DNA of 64,000 nt from an uncultured bacterium (GTDB lineage Bacteria > Bacteroidota > Bacteroidia > Bacteroidales > Bacteroidaceae). Shown in pieces: positions 55,704-63,947 of the stretch. A model generated the notes under the pieces. The model ran no database searches. It was given only the letters and a program-made list of their open reading frames with translations, and was not told where the DNA came from. Where the stretch lies: NCBI GenBank assembly GCA_905216025.1, contig CAJMSE010000002.1, positions 117,234 to 181,233 on the forward strand. The letters run 5' to 3'. The translations under genes and the position numbers were made by a program. Position 1 is the stretch's first letter. Each line of letters begins with the position of its first letter.

Positions 55704-55936
55704 TATATCCGCAGCATCCTGATTGCTGATTCTGTTATTTTGAAGGGTATCGACACCAGCACGATATACATACCGATTTCCTTATCGACGGTCATATACG
55801 TGATAACGCCGGCTATCGCCACCAGCATGAATATGATGTTAAGAACATTGCGCAGGACGAGGATGCCGTTGCGGCTCTTCTCCCTGTGCCTGTGCCCGGG
55901 ATGTCCGGACTGTAAGTCGGTCATTTCGTCAGCCAT
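55703..55936 (-). CDS. Small membrane protein (77 aa) coupled to the porin gene
   Basis: A 77-residue protein with a charged, His-rich N-terminus (residues 1-27) and two probable membrane helices (about 28-47 and 54-70). The stop and the porin start share one base (TAATG), implying coupled translation. It lies 8 bases after the DUF4468 stop. I recall similar proteins before this porin in other Bacteroidales but know no function. Confidence 0.7.
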   Translation of the reverse strand: MADEMTDLQSGHPGHRHREKSRNGILVLRNVLNIIFMLVAIAGVITYMTVDKEIGMYIVLVSIPFKITESAIRMLRI

Positions 55937-55944
55937 ATAGATGC

Positions 55945-56553
55945 TTATTTCAGAAGTGAGGCCAGCTTGTTGAATATGTAGTCTTTCCTGTCGATGGTCT
56001 TCTTGCGGAAGCGTCCGGTGACTCTCGAGAGTTTCTTCTTGCTCTTCTTCAGTCCGTATTCGTCAGTAATCCACTCCTCGGCCTTGTATGTCTGCGGGAT
56101 GCGCTCCTCGTCGTAGTAATAGTAAATCCTCATCATCTTGACGTTGGCCTTGCCGTTGTCGCAGTTAACGAGCAGGTTGTAGAAAAACCTCGTGCGGTCG
56201 AGCACGAGCGCGGTGCTCTTGAACACGAGCCACTCCTGATAGTGGCCGCATATCTCGTGCTTTACCGAGTCGTCGAGGATGATGCGGCTTTGCTCGAGCT
56301 GGTTCTCCTCCTTGGTCATCTTCGTGAGGTGTTTCTTCACAATGTCATAAATCTGCGATGCTGTCTTTCCCGGCGCATCGATGGTCGTTTCGAACACCAC
56401 CTTGCCGTCAACGACGGGCACTGCCCCCGCGAGGTATTTCTGGTCGGGGTTCACCGCTGCGTTGTTTTCGTCTTTCTGTATTTCCCAGGTGTTCTGTGCG
56501 AAGCCTATAACGGGCATGCACAGTATCATTACTGACAATAATAGTTTTTTCAT
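55945..56553 (-). CDS. DUF4468 domain protein, exported
   Basis: A 202-residue protein with a signal peptide (residues 1-19, VIGFA-QNT). KYLAGAVPVVDGKVVFETTI followed by SQIYDIVKKHL and HEICGHYQEWLVFKSTALVL matches the DUF4468/TBP-like fold common in Bacteroidetes envelope proteins. The function is unknown. It is the first gene of the three-gene porin operon. TAATTTTG at 56582-56589 on the minus strand may be its -7 box. Confidence 0.8.
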   Translation of the reverse strand: MKKLLLSVMILCMPVIGFAQNTWEIQKDENNAAVNPDQKYLAGAVPVVDGKVVFETTIDAPGKTASQIYDIVKKHLTKMTKEENQLEQSRIILDDSVKHEICGHYQEWLVFKSTALVLDRTRFFYNLLVNCDNGKANVKMMRIYYYYDEERIPQTYKAEEWITDEYGLKKSKKKLSRVTGRFRKKTIDRKDYIFNKLASLLK

Positions 56554-56657
56554 TGCGTCTCCTTGAATATTTAATTTCTGACAAAATTACTAAATATATC
56601 ACTATTACGGGCTATTGTCACACAGATTAACACTGATTTTTTGTTTTTTTTGCAAGC

Positions 56658-57581
56658 TCATGTCGTCCTGCCGGCGGAATGTATGTTCCTTGGATGGTGC
56701 TCCAGAATCTCCTGTCTCAGCATGGTGGTGTCGATATGGGTGTAAATCTCCGTCGTGGCGATGCTTTCGTGGCCGAGCATCTCCTGTATGACGCGCAGGT
56801 CGGCACCGCCCTCGAGCAGCGCGGTGGCGAACGAGTGGCGGAGGGTGTGCGGACTGATGGTCTTCCTTATTCCGGCTTCCACGGCCTGCCGCTTTATCAT
56901 TATCAGTATCATCGTCCGAGTGAGGTGCGCCCCTCTCCGGTTCAGGAACACATAGTCTTCCTCGCCCGCCTTGATGTTCATCTCCTTGCGGCACTCGAAC
57001 CAAAGCATGAGTTCTTCGATGGCACGGGGCGATATCGGCACGAGCCTCTCTTTCGAACCTTTGCCCACTACGCGGATGAACTGCTCGTCGAGATAGAGGT
57101 TCGACAGCTTCAGACCCGTCAGTTCGCTGACGCGCAGGCCGCATGAGAAGAGCACCTCGATGATTGCCCTGTTCCTGTGACCCTCCCATTTGGACAGGTC
57201 TATGGAGCTTTCGAGCATGTCGACCTCCTCTGTCGAGAGCACCTCGGGCAGGTGGACGCCCTGCTGCGGCGATTCGAGAAGCTCGGTGGGGTCGTCGTCA
57301 CGGTGTCCGTTGAGCAGCAGGTATCTGAAGAAGGAGCGCACGCCGCAGAGGATGCGGCACTGCGATGAAGGGCACACGCCGATGTCGTGGAGTCCTGCGG
57401 CAAATTCCTGCAGGTCGCCGAGGCTGACCGTGAGCACATCTTTTTCCTCGCGCTCGATGAAGGCCAGCAGCTTCTGCAGATCGTGCCGGTAAGCCTCGAG
57501 CGTGTTTGCCGACAGGCTCCTCTCCAGCTTCAGGTATCTTGAATATCCGTTGATGATATTCGCATACGTTTTTTTGTCCAT
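56658..57581 (-). CDS. xerD: Tyrosine recombinase XerD
   Basis: Resolves chromosome dimers at dif with XerC. The 307-residue protein has an N-terminal core-binding domain (1-105) and a catalytic domain with R150 (CGLRVSEL), K174 (GKGSKER), H245-x-x-R248 (HTLRHSFA), H271 (LGHESIATTEIY) and nucleophile Y280. All catalytic residues are present. There are no mobile-element neighbours, so this is the housekeeping recombinase rather than an integrase. Confidence 0.92.
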   Translation of the reverse strand: MDKKTYANIINGYSRYLKLERSLSANTLEAYRHDLQKLLAFIEREEKDVLTVSLGDLQEFAAGLHDIGVCPSSQCRILCGVRSFFRYLLLNGHRDDDPTELLESPQQGVHLPEVLSTEEVDMLESSIDLSKWEGHRNRAIIEVLFSCGLRVSELTGLKLSNLYLDEQFIRVVGKGSKERLVPISPRAIEELMLWFECRKEMNIKAGEEDYVFLNRRGAHLTRTMILIMIKRQAVEAGIRKTISPHTLRHSFATALLEGGADLRVIQEMLGHESIATTEIYTHIDTTMLRQEILEHHPRNIHSAGRTT

Positions 57582-57604
57582 GTGCTTTTATTTTATTACT
57601 TTTG
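57573..57604 (+). promoter_or_regulatory. aroQ promoter
   Basis: TTTG (57573-57576), 20 nt, then TACTTTTG (57597-57604), an exact consensus match 30 bases before the aroQ ATG. The -33 element overlaps the first codons of divergent xerD, whose own -7 box (TAACTTTG, minus, 57618-57611) is downstream of this one, so the two promoters face each other. Confidence 0.82.
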
Positions 57605-57634
57605 CCGATACAAAGTTAATAAAATATTTTGAGA

Positions 57635-58057
57635 ATGAAAATACTTATCATGAACGGACCTAACCTGAACCTGCTCGGGGTCCGTGAGCCGGGGATTTAC
57701 GGCAGCAGCTCCTTCGGCAGCTATCTGACAGAGCTGCGGAAGCGCTACCCCGCCATTGAGGTTGAATACTATCAGAGCAACATCGAAGGCTGCATGATAG
57801 ACAAGTTGCAGGAGGTCGGGTTCACGTACGACGGGATAGTGCTGAACGCCGGGGCTTACACCCATACGAGCATAGCCCTTCAGGACTGCATCCGTTCACT
57901 GAAAAGTCCGGTCGTCGAAGTGCACATCTCGAACGTGCACAAGCGTGAGGAGTTCCGCCATCATTCGTTTCTGAGCCCTGTATGCCAGGGAGTTATATGC
58001 GGCTTCGGACTCGACTCGTACCGCCTCGCGATAGAAAGCCTCATCGGGATGCGGTAG
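57635..58057 (+). CDS. aroQ: Type II 3-dehydroquinate dehydratase
   Basis: Third step of the shikimate pathway: 3-dehydroquinate to 3-dehydroshikimate. The 140-residue dodecamer-forming enzyme has IMNGPNLNLLGVREPGIYG with the catalytic Tyr, YYQSNIEGCMIDKLQE, LNAGAYTHTSIAL and VHISNVHKREEFRHHSF with the catalytic His. ATG 57635 is chosen over an in-frame TTG two codons earlier. Confidence 0.95.
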   Translation: MKILIMNGPNLNLLGVREPGIYGSSSFGSYLTELRKRYPAIEVEYYQSNIEGCMIDKLQEVGFTYDGIVLNAGAYTHTSIALQDCIRSLKSPVVEVHISNVHKREEFRHHSFLSPVCQGVICGFGLDSYRLAIESLIGMR

Positions 58058-58085
58058 CATGGCATGCGGCCCTGTTTCCGCCAGC

Positions 58086-58283
58086 GCTCAAAAACACTTG
58101 GCTTAGCTTTCAAAAACACTTTTGATAGCTCTCAAAGACACTTTTGAAAGCGGGCAGAGGAGATTGGCGGGCAGCTGATTGCATCGTCAAAACCTACCCG
58201 TTGCACCGTCAGAACGGCCTCGTTGCATCATCACGGGCAACCCGTTACGCGGGTATGGCCTTGCGGCAACGGTGAGGCGGGTG
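58086..58283. repeat. Tandem array C3: nine 22-bp units
   Basis: Units at 58086, 58108 and 58130 share CTCAAAAACACTT/TTCAAAAACACTTTTGA cores. Then come GGGCAGAGGAGATTGG (58152), GCATCGTCAAAAC (58174), CGTTGCACCGTCAGAACGG (58196), CGTTGCATCATCACGGG (58218), CCGTTACGCGGG (58240) and TGCGGCAACGGTGAGG (58262). This is the same order as C2. It fills the convergent gap between aroQ and uvrB and may be the only 3' signal for both. Confidence 0.88.
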
Positions 58284-58284
58284 C

Positions 58285-60324
58285 TCATTTGAGTTCGAGT
58301 TCCTTCTGCAATCTGATGATTTCGTCGCGGTATTGAGCCGCCTGTATGAAGTCGAGGTTCTTTGCCGCCTCCTTCATCAGCTTGGTGGTGCTTGCTATGC
58401 TCTTCTCAAGCTGCTGCCTCGTCATCCGCTTCACGATGGGGTCGGCGGCAAAAGCACTTTCCTCCGGCTCCACATACTCCAACCGTGCGCCCTGCGTCCG
58501 CTCCTTCGGTGGCTCCGCATCGATTTCTGCGCGCAGTATACTTTGGTTCAGAGACTTCCTTATCTGGGTGGGTGTTATGCCGTGTTCCTCGTTATATTGA
58601 ATCTGCTTTATGCGCCGGCGCATCGTCTCGTCGATGGTGAGCTGCATGCTTGCAGTTATCGTGTCGGCATACATTATCACCTTTCCGTTGACGTTACGCG
58701 CCGCGCGGCCCGCCGTCTGGGTAAGGCTCCGGTGGCTGCGGAGGAATCCCTCCTTGTCCGCATCGAGAATGGCGACGAGCGAGACCTCGGGCAGGTCGAG
58801 TCCCTCGCGCAGCAGGTTCACGCCGACGAGAACGTCGTAGACACCCTGCCGCAGCTCCTCGAGAATCTTGACGCGGTCGAGTGTGGCCACGTCGCTGTGG
58901 ATATAGGCCGTCCGTATGTCGTGGTTCAGCAGGTATTCGGTAAGCTCTTCGGCCATTCGCTTGGTCAGGGTGGTGACCAGGACGCGCTCTTCCTTCTCCG
59001 TGCGCCTTACTATCTCCTCCATGAGGTCGTCTATCTGGTTGTCGCTCGGGCGCACCTCAATCTCCGGGTCGAGCAGTCCGGTGGGCCTGATTATCTGCTC
59101 GACGACGATGCCTTCGGCCTCGTTCAGCTCGAAGTCGGCAGGTGTTGCCGACACGTAGATGACCTGGTTTACCATGCTTTGGAACTCTTCGAACTTGAGA
59201 GGCCTGTTGTCGAACGCGGCGGGGAGCCTGAAACCGAACTCCACGAGATTGCTCTTCCTCGCACGGTCGCCGCCGTACATGGCGCTTATCTGCGGCACGC
59301 TGACGTGGCTCTCGTCGATGACCATTAGGTAGTCTTTAGGGAAGAAGTCGAGCAGGCAGTACGGCCGCTCGCCAGCCTTGCGGCCGTCGAAGTAGCGCGA
59401 GTAGTTCTCTATGCCCGAGCAGTGGCCTAGTTCCTTTATCATCTCCATGTCGTATTCGACGCGTTCCTTGATACGCTGTGCCTTGATGCCGTCTCCCAGT
59501 TCAGTGAAGAAGCGCACCTGCTCGGTCAGGTCGTCCTGTATGTTCCTTATTGCGTTGTTCGTCTGCTCCTGAGTGGTCATGAACAGGTTTGCCGGATACA
59601 GCTTGTATTCGCTGAACGAGGCAAGCCTGTCCATCGTCACGGTGTCGAGTTCCTCGATAGAGTCTATCTCGTCGTCCCAGAAAGTGATGCGGAGTATTAC
59701 GTCACTGTATGCCATAGCGATGTCTATCGTGTCGCCCTTTGCCCTGAAGTTACCGCGTTGCAGCTCGATGTCGTTGCGCACATAGAGAGCCTGTACGAGC
59801 CTCCTCAGCAGTTCGTTCCTTTCCATGCTTTGTCCGCAACGCAGCTCGATGATGTTCTCATTCAAGGCCATCGGGCTGCCCATACCGTATATGCAGCTAA
59901 CCGATGATACAACGATGACGTCCTTCCGGCCTGACAGCAAGGACGATACGGCACGCAGGCGGAGTTTGTCTATTTCTTCGTTGATGGCCAAATCCTTTTC
60001 AATGTATGTGTCGGTGGCGGGCAGGTATGCTTCGGGCTGATAGTAGTCGTAGTAGCTTACGTAATACTCTACGGCGTTGTCGGGAAAGAAGCCGCGCATC
60101 TCCTCATACAGTTGGGCAGCCAGCGTCTTGTTGTGGCTCAGTATCAGGGTGGGGCGGTTGATGTTTGCGATGACGTTCGCAACGGTGAACGTCTTGCCGG
60201 AGCCAGTCACTCCGAGCAGCACCTGTGCCCTGTCTCCGTTCTCCAGTCCTTCCGTGAGGCTCCGGATGGCTTCCGGCTGATCGCCGGTGGGTTTGTATTT
60301 GGATGTCAGAATGAAGTCGCTCAT
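58285..60324 (-). CDS. uvrB: Excinuclease ABC subunit B
   Basis: Damage-verifying helicase-like subunit of nucleotide excision repair. The 679-residue protein has Walker A LLGVTGSGKTFTVANVI, the beta-hairpin region VSYYDYYQPEAYLP, MVIDESHVSVPQISAMYGGD, and helicase motifs including AILDADKEGFLRSHRSL and QTAGRAARN. The C-terminal UVR motif (RQQLEKSIASTTKLMKEAAK) binds UvrC. ATG 60324 (MSDFILTSKY) is preferred over one three codons upstream. Confidence 0.96.
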   Translation of the reverse strand: MSDFILTSKYKPTGDQPEAIRSLTEGLENGDRAQVLLGVTGSGKTFTVANVIANINRPTLILSHNKTLAAQLYEEMRGFFPDNAVEYYVSYYDYYQPEAYLPATDTYIEKDLAINEEIDKLRLRAVSSLLSGRKDVIVVSSVSCIYGMGSPMALNENIIELRCGQSMERNELLRRLVQALYVRNDIELQRGNFRAKGDTIDIAMAYSDVILRITFWDDEIDSIEELDTVTMDRLASFSEYKLYPANLFMTTQEQTNNAIRNIQDDLTEQVRFFTELGDGIKAQRIKERVEYDMEMIKELGHCSGIENYSRYFDGRKAGERPYCLLDFFPKDYLMVIDESHVSVPQISAMYGGDRARKSNLVEFGFRLPAAFDNRPLKFEEFQSMVNQVIYVSATPADFELNEAEGIVVEQIIRPTGLLDPEIEVRPSDNQIDDLMEEIVRRTEKEERVLVTTLTKRMAEELTEYLLNHDIRTAYIHSDVATLDRVKILEELRQGVYDVLVGVNLLREGLDLPEVSLVAILDADKEGFLRSHRSLTQTAGRAARNVNGKVIMYADTITASMQLTIDETMRRRIKQIQYNEEHGITPTQIRKSLNQSILRAEIDAEPPKERTQGARLEYVEPEESAFAADPIVKRMTRQQLEKSIASTTKLMKEAAKNLDFIQAAQYRDEIIRLQKELELK

Positions 60325-60330
60325 AAGTTG

Positions 60331-60358
60331 CAAAATTAGTCATTTTTCAGCGAACAAA
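60331..60358 (-). promoter_or_regulatory. Candidate uvrB promoter
   Basis: TAATTTTG (60338-60331, minus) with TTTG (60358-60355) 16 nt upstream. The -7 box matches but the spacing is shorter than usual, and the leader would be extremely short. Confidence 0.5.
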
Positions 60359-60400
60359 CGTTATAAACGCGGGCGTTTTACTAAAAAAGGTTTTATTTGC

Positions 60401-60431
60401 TTTGCTTTTAAGGGAAAAATGACTATTTTTG
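60401..60431 (+). promoter_or_regulatory. bamD promoter
   Basis: TTTG (60401-60404), 19 nt, then TATTTTTG (60424-60431), an exact consensus match 19 bases before the ATG. Confidence 0.82.
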
Positions 60432-60450
60432 CAACTCAAAAAAGTGAGAG

Positions 60451-61275
60451 ATGAAGAAACCGGTATTCATATTGGCGTGTATATCTTTGCTGGTGTGCAG
60501 TTGCGCGACGGAATTCAACAGGGTATACAAGACGTCGGATTATGACTATAAATATGAATTTGCAAAGCAGTGCTTTGCCGAAGGCAAGTTCAATCAGGCC
60601 ATCACGCTGCTGCAGGAACTAGTGACAATACAGAAGGGAACGGAGAACGCGCAGGAGTGTCTTTACATGCTCGCGATGGCGGAATATTGCGACCGCGATT
60701 ACGAGTCGGCCTCAGCAACGTTCAAGAAGTACTACTCATCATACCCCAAGGGATTGTATGCGGAGCAGGCTTCGTTCTATGTGGGGCAGTCTCTCTATCA
60801 GAGTACGCCTGAGCCCCGTCTAGACCAGACGCCTACCGTGGGGGCAATCAATGCCTACCAGCAGTTCATGGACTTGTTTCCCGACTCTAAGTTGCGCCCT
60901 CAGGCCCAGCAGAGAATGTTCGACTTGCAGGACAAGCTCGTGCTGAAAGAGTACCTCTCGGCCAAGCTGTACTATAATCTCGGAGGGTATTTCCTTAACT
61001 GCACGAATGGCGGCTCGAACTACGAGGCCTGCATAATCACGTCTCAGAATGCGCTCAAGACATATCCCTACAGCAGCATGCGCGAGGATTTCGCCGTGCT
61101 GATAATGAAGAGCAAGTTTGAGCTCGCACAGCAGAGCGTCGAGTCGAAGCGTCTCGAGCGCTACCGTGACGCTGAGGATGAGTGCTACGGATTTTTGAAC
61201 GAGTATCCCGACAGCAAGGAAAGGGCTACGGCGGAGAAGTTCATCGAGAAGTGCAAGCGCATCGTCAAGGATTAG
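60451..61275 (+). CDS. bamD: Outer-membrane assembly lipoprotein BamD
   Basis: Essential partner of BamA in outer-membrane protein insertion. The 274-residue lipoprotein has a signal with Cys18 as the likely lipidated residue (CSC-ATEF). Several TPR-like repeats follow (YKYEFAKQCFAEGKFNQA, ECLYMLAMAEYCDRDYESAS, KGLYAEQASFYVGQSLYQ). bamD-rpoZ-DUF4293 is a conserved arrangement in Bacteroidales. Confidence 0.92.
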   Translation: MKKPVFILACISLLVCSCATEFNRVYKTSDYDYKYEFAKQCFAEGKFNQAITLLQELVTIQKGTENAQECLYMLAMAEYCDRDYESASATFKKYYSSYPKGLYAEQASFYVGQSLYQSTPEPRLDQTPTVGAINAYQQFMDLFPDSKLRPQAQQRMFDLQDKLVLKEYLSAKLYYNLGGYFLNCTNGGSNYEACIITSQNALKTYPYSSMREDFAVLIMKSKFELAQQSVESKRLERYRDAEDECYGFLNEYPDSKERATAEKFIEKCKRIVKD

Positions 61276-61313
61276 TTTCAAGGACAAATAGATTTGTTTA
61301 ATTAAATAAAAAT

Positions 61314-61664
61314 ATGGATTACAAGAAATCAAAGGCACCGGTGAATACCGTGACCCGTAACATCATGGATCTTTGTAAGGACACGGATAATATCTACGAA
61401 AGCGTGGCTATCATCTCAAAGCGTTCAAATCAGATTTCAATTCAGATTAAAGAAGACCTCAGCAAGAAACTGGCTGAGTTCGCTTCTTATAATGACAGCC
61501 TTGAGGAGGTCTTTGAAAACAGGGAGCAGATAGAGATATCGCGTTACTACGAGAAACTCCCGAAGCCGACATTGCTTGCAACTCAGGAATTCGTTGAAGA
61601 CAAGGTCTACTGGCGCGACCCTGTAAAGGAGACAGTTCAGACCGGCGAGGACAGGATGGCCTAA
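61314..61664 (+). CDS. rpoZ: RNA polymerase omega subunit, Bacteroidetes type
   Basis: A 116-residue homologue of the omega/Rpb6 subunit that helps fold the beta-prime subunit. VTRNIMDLCKDTDNIYESVA followed by ISKRSNQISIQIKEDLSKKL is the omega-like core. The tail EKLPKPTLLATQEFVEDKVY is a Bacteroidetes-specific extension. It lies 38 bases after bamD. Confidence 0.88.
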   Translation: MDYKKSKAPVNTVTRNIMDLCKDTDNIYESVAIISKRSNQISIQIKEDLSKKLAEFASYNDSLEEVFENREQIEISRYYEKLPKPTLLATQEFVEDKVYWRDPVKETVQTGEDRMA

Positions 61665-61677
61665 ATATAATAATGTC

Positions 61678-62139
61678 ATGATACAGCGTATACAGACAGT
61701 ATATATAGTGTTGGCTGTCGTCTTCACCATTGCGTGCCTGTGTCTTCAGATAGGGACGTTCGATAATGACGGACTCGTGGTCGGACGTGAATATAATCTT
61801 TGGCTGATAGACGGGATGTGCACATACAGCTTGGTAACCTGGCCGATGTTCGCTGTCCTCGTTCTGTCTGCGGCATTGGGAATATACACTATCTTCGTGT
61901 ATTCCAACAGAAAGAACCAGGCCCGGTTGTGCGTCTTCAACCTCTTGCTGCTCGTCGGGTGGTACATCCTTTATGGAGTGTACAGCCGCGTGCTTGCGGG
62001 CGGAGCTTTGGAACAGGCCGACTTCGTTCCTTCCATGCCTGCTGCATTCCCCGGACTTGCGTTCGTATTCTACATTCTCGCACGCCGTGGCATTATGGCC
62101 GATGAGCGCCTCGTCCGCGCTGCAGACCGTATAAGGTAG
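61678..62139 (+). CDS. DUF4293 membrane protein
   Basis: A 153-residue inner-membrane protein with about four helices (residues 5-25, 55-75, 87-107, 123-142). It starts MIQRIQTVYIVLAVVFTIAC, characteristic of DUF4293. The function is unknown. It lies 13 bases after rpoZ and ends the bamD operon. Confidence 0.88.
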   Translation: MIQRIQTVYIVLAVVFTIACLCLQIGTFDNDGLVVGREYNLWLIDGMCTYSLVTWPMFAVLVLSAALGIYTIFVYSNRKNQARLCVFNLLLLVGWYILYGVYSRVLAGGALEQADFVPSMPAAFPGLAFVFYILARRGIMADERLVRAADRIR

Positions 62140-62200
62140 ATGTGGGTTGCCGGTTGCTTCCGGACGGGCATAGGTTGTCATGATGTTTGGCATCTCTTGC

Positions 62201-62288
62201 TATATTGATGGGATGTCCGGTTATATTTGGGGAGTATCTTTTTTTATATTAAATGGCATTTGATTTTATATTAAGTTGAATACCGATA
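62201..62288. repeat. Degenerate array E: 22-bp periodicity before the gdhA terminator
   Basis: TATATT recurs at 62201, 62222, 62245 and 62267 (steps 21, 23, 22), and TTTTATATTAA occurs twice exactly 22 bases apart (62242 and 62264). It lies between the convergent DUF4293 gene and gdhA. Confidence 0.6.
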
Positions 62289-62298
62289 TGAAACAATA

Positions 62299-62327
62299 AG
62301 GGGCGGAATCATCGTGATTCCGCCCTT
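62299..62327. terminator. Terminator between DUF4293 gene and gdhA
   Basis: A perfect 11-bp stem GGGCGGAATCA (62301-62311 with 62315-62325) and a 3-nt loop. The minus-strand continuation is CTTATTGTTTC. Confidence 0.85.
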
Positions 62328-62350
62328 CGTTGTATGTTGATTTGTTATGT

Positions 62351-63688
62351 TTAAACGATTCCCTGGCTCATCATCGCCTTGGCAACCTTCATGAAACCGG
62401 CAACGTTGGCACCCTTGACATAGTTGATGTAGCCATCGGTCTCTGTTCCATACTTAACGCAGTTATTGTGGATATCCTCCATTATGAGCTTCAATCGGTT
62501 GTCTACTTCCTCAGATGTCCAGCTCAGACGCTCTGAGTTCTGGCTCATCTCAAGACCTGATACAGATACTCCGCCGGCGTTTGAGGCCTTGCCCGGAGCG
62601 TAAAGCATCTTGGCATTCTGGAATGTCTTGACGGCTTCTGGCGTTGAAGGCATGTTCGCTCCCTCTGCAACGGCAATGATACCGTTTGCCACGAGAGCTT
62701 TGGCATCGTCTTCATTGATTTCGTTCTGTGTGGCACAGGGAAGTGCGATGTCAGCCTTCTCGTTCCATGGACGCTCTCCTGCGTGGTATACGGCATTGGG
62801 ATATTCCTCTGCATACTCCTTGATGCGGCCGCGCTCGATGTTCTTCAATTCCATCACGTAGTCGAGCTTAGCACGGTCTATGCCGTCCGGGTCGTAGATA
62901 TAACCGTCTGAATCGGACAGCGTGAGCACCTTGGCACCCAGCTGTATGCACTTCTCGGCTGCATACTGGGCAACGTTTCCAGAACCGGAGATGAGCACAC
63001 TCTTGCCTGCAAGCTCGATGTTGCGTGTGGCGAGCATTGACAGCAGGAAGTATACGGTGCCGTAACCGGTAGCCTCAGGACGTATCAGTGAGCCACCGAA
63101 CTCGCGGCCTTTGCCGGTGAGCACTCCGCTCCACTCGTGTGTCAGTTTCTTGTACTGGCCGAAGAGATAGCCTACCTCGCGGCCGCCTACGCCGATGTCA
63201 CCAGCGGGAACGTCAACATCGGGACCGATATGGCGGTATAGTTCGTTCATGAATGCCTGGCAGAATCTCATTACTTCAGCGTCGCTCTTGCCTCTGGGAG
63301 AGAAGTCTGAACCACCCTTTGCTCCGCCCATGGGAAGAGTTGTCAGTGAGTTCTTGAACGTCTGCTCGAACGCGAGGAACTTCAAGATACCGAGGTTAAC
63401 AGACTTATGGAAGCGGATACCGCCTTTGTACGGGCCTATTACGTTGTTGTGCTGGATTCTATAACCCATGTTTGTCTGAACGTTTCCCTTGTCGTCGACC
63501 CATGTTACGCGGAATTCGATAACTCTGTCAGGAATGCACAGGCGCTCGATGAGGTTTGATTTCTCAAATTCGGGGTGCTTGTTGTACTCCTCCTCGATGG
63601 TGGGAAGAACCTGACTGACGGCCTGTATGTACTCAGGCTCGTTGGGGAATCTTTGTTTCAGATTCTCAAGAACTTTAGCTGCATTCAT
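62351..63688 (-). CDS. gdhA: NADP-type glutamate dehydrogenase
   Basis: Assimilates ammonium by reductive amination of 2-oxoglutarate. The 445-residue hexameric enzyme has GGIRFHKSVNLGILKFLAFE, the catalytic region LTTLPMGGAKGGSDF with the active-site Lys, PAGDIGVGGREVGYLFGQY, and the dinucleotide motif VLISGSGNVAQYAAEK. ATG 63688 (MNAAKVLENLKQ) is the usual start; the upstream ATG would add 18 residues. The last bases lie 24 bp from a terminator. Confidence 0.95.
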   Translation of the reverse strand: MNAAKVLENLKQRFPNEPEYIQAVSQVLPTIEEEYNKHPEFEKSNLIERLCIPDRVIEFRVTWVDDKGNVQTNMGYRIQHNNVIGPYKGGIRFHKSVNLGILKFLAFEQTFKNSLTTLPMGGAKGGSDFSPRGKSDAEVMRFCQAFMNELYRHIGPDVDVPAGDIGVGGREVGYLFGQYKKLTHEWSGVLTGKGREFGGSLIRPEATGYGTVYFLLSMLATRNIELAGKSVLISGSGNVAQYAAEKCIQLGAKVLTLSDSDGYIYDPDGIDRAKLDYVMELKNIERGRIKEYAEEYPNAVYHAGERPWNEKADIALPCATQNEINEDDAKALVANGIIAVAEGANMPSTPEAVKTFQNAKMLYAPGKASNAGGVSVSGLEMSQNSERLSWTSEEVDNRLKLIMEDIHNNCVKYGTETDGYINYVKGANVAGFMKVAKAMMSQGIV

Positions 63689-63759
63689 CTTTCTTGATCT
63701 TTTAATTTGGTTATTGTTGAACTTAATGCTTTTTGTTATCAAACTGAGTAAATCGGATG

Positions 63760-63791
63760 CAAAGGTAAAGCATTTCTTTTAATTATCCAAC
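63760..63791 (-). promoter_or_regulatory. gdhA promoter
   Basis: TACCTTTG (63767-63760, minus) with GTTG (63791-63788), one mismatch from TTTG, 20 nt upstream. The leader is about 65 nt. Confidence 0.65.
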
Positions 63792-63903
63792 TTTTTAACT
63801 CTTAAAATGCGTAAAGGGTTTCTTTTTGTATCAATAAGTCCCTTGTTTGGTGGCGATATGCCGTCTGTCGGCCTCTAATCGGTTACTTTTGCATAAAAGA
63901 CAA

Positions 63904-63947
63904 GGGGGTGTATCAAAATTAGTTTTTTGGTACACCCTCCATTTTTT
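63904..63947 (+). terminator. Strong terminator-like hairpin without an obvious upstream gene
   Basis: 63904-63918 pairs with 63925-63939 over 15 positions with two G-T wobbles, with a 6-nt loop, then CATTTTTT. A TAnnTTTG match (TACTTTTG, 63884-63891) lies just upstream. From 63792 to 64000 there is no protein-coding frame I can support. It could end a short RNA, or be the edge of an element continuing past the window. Confidence 0.55.

Noticed and set aside
56658..57581. Phage or transposon integrase
   Set aside because: Length, catalytic layout and housekeeping neighbours fit XerD; no attachment sites or mobile genes are near.
58333..59328. 331-codon plus-strand frame opposite uvrB
   Set aside because: uvrB motifs are intact on the minus strand; the antisense frame has no start context or family.
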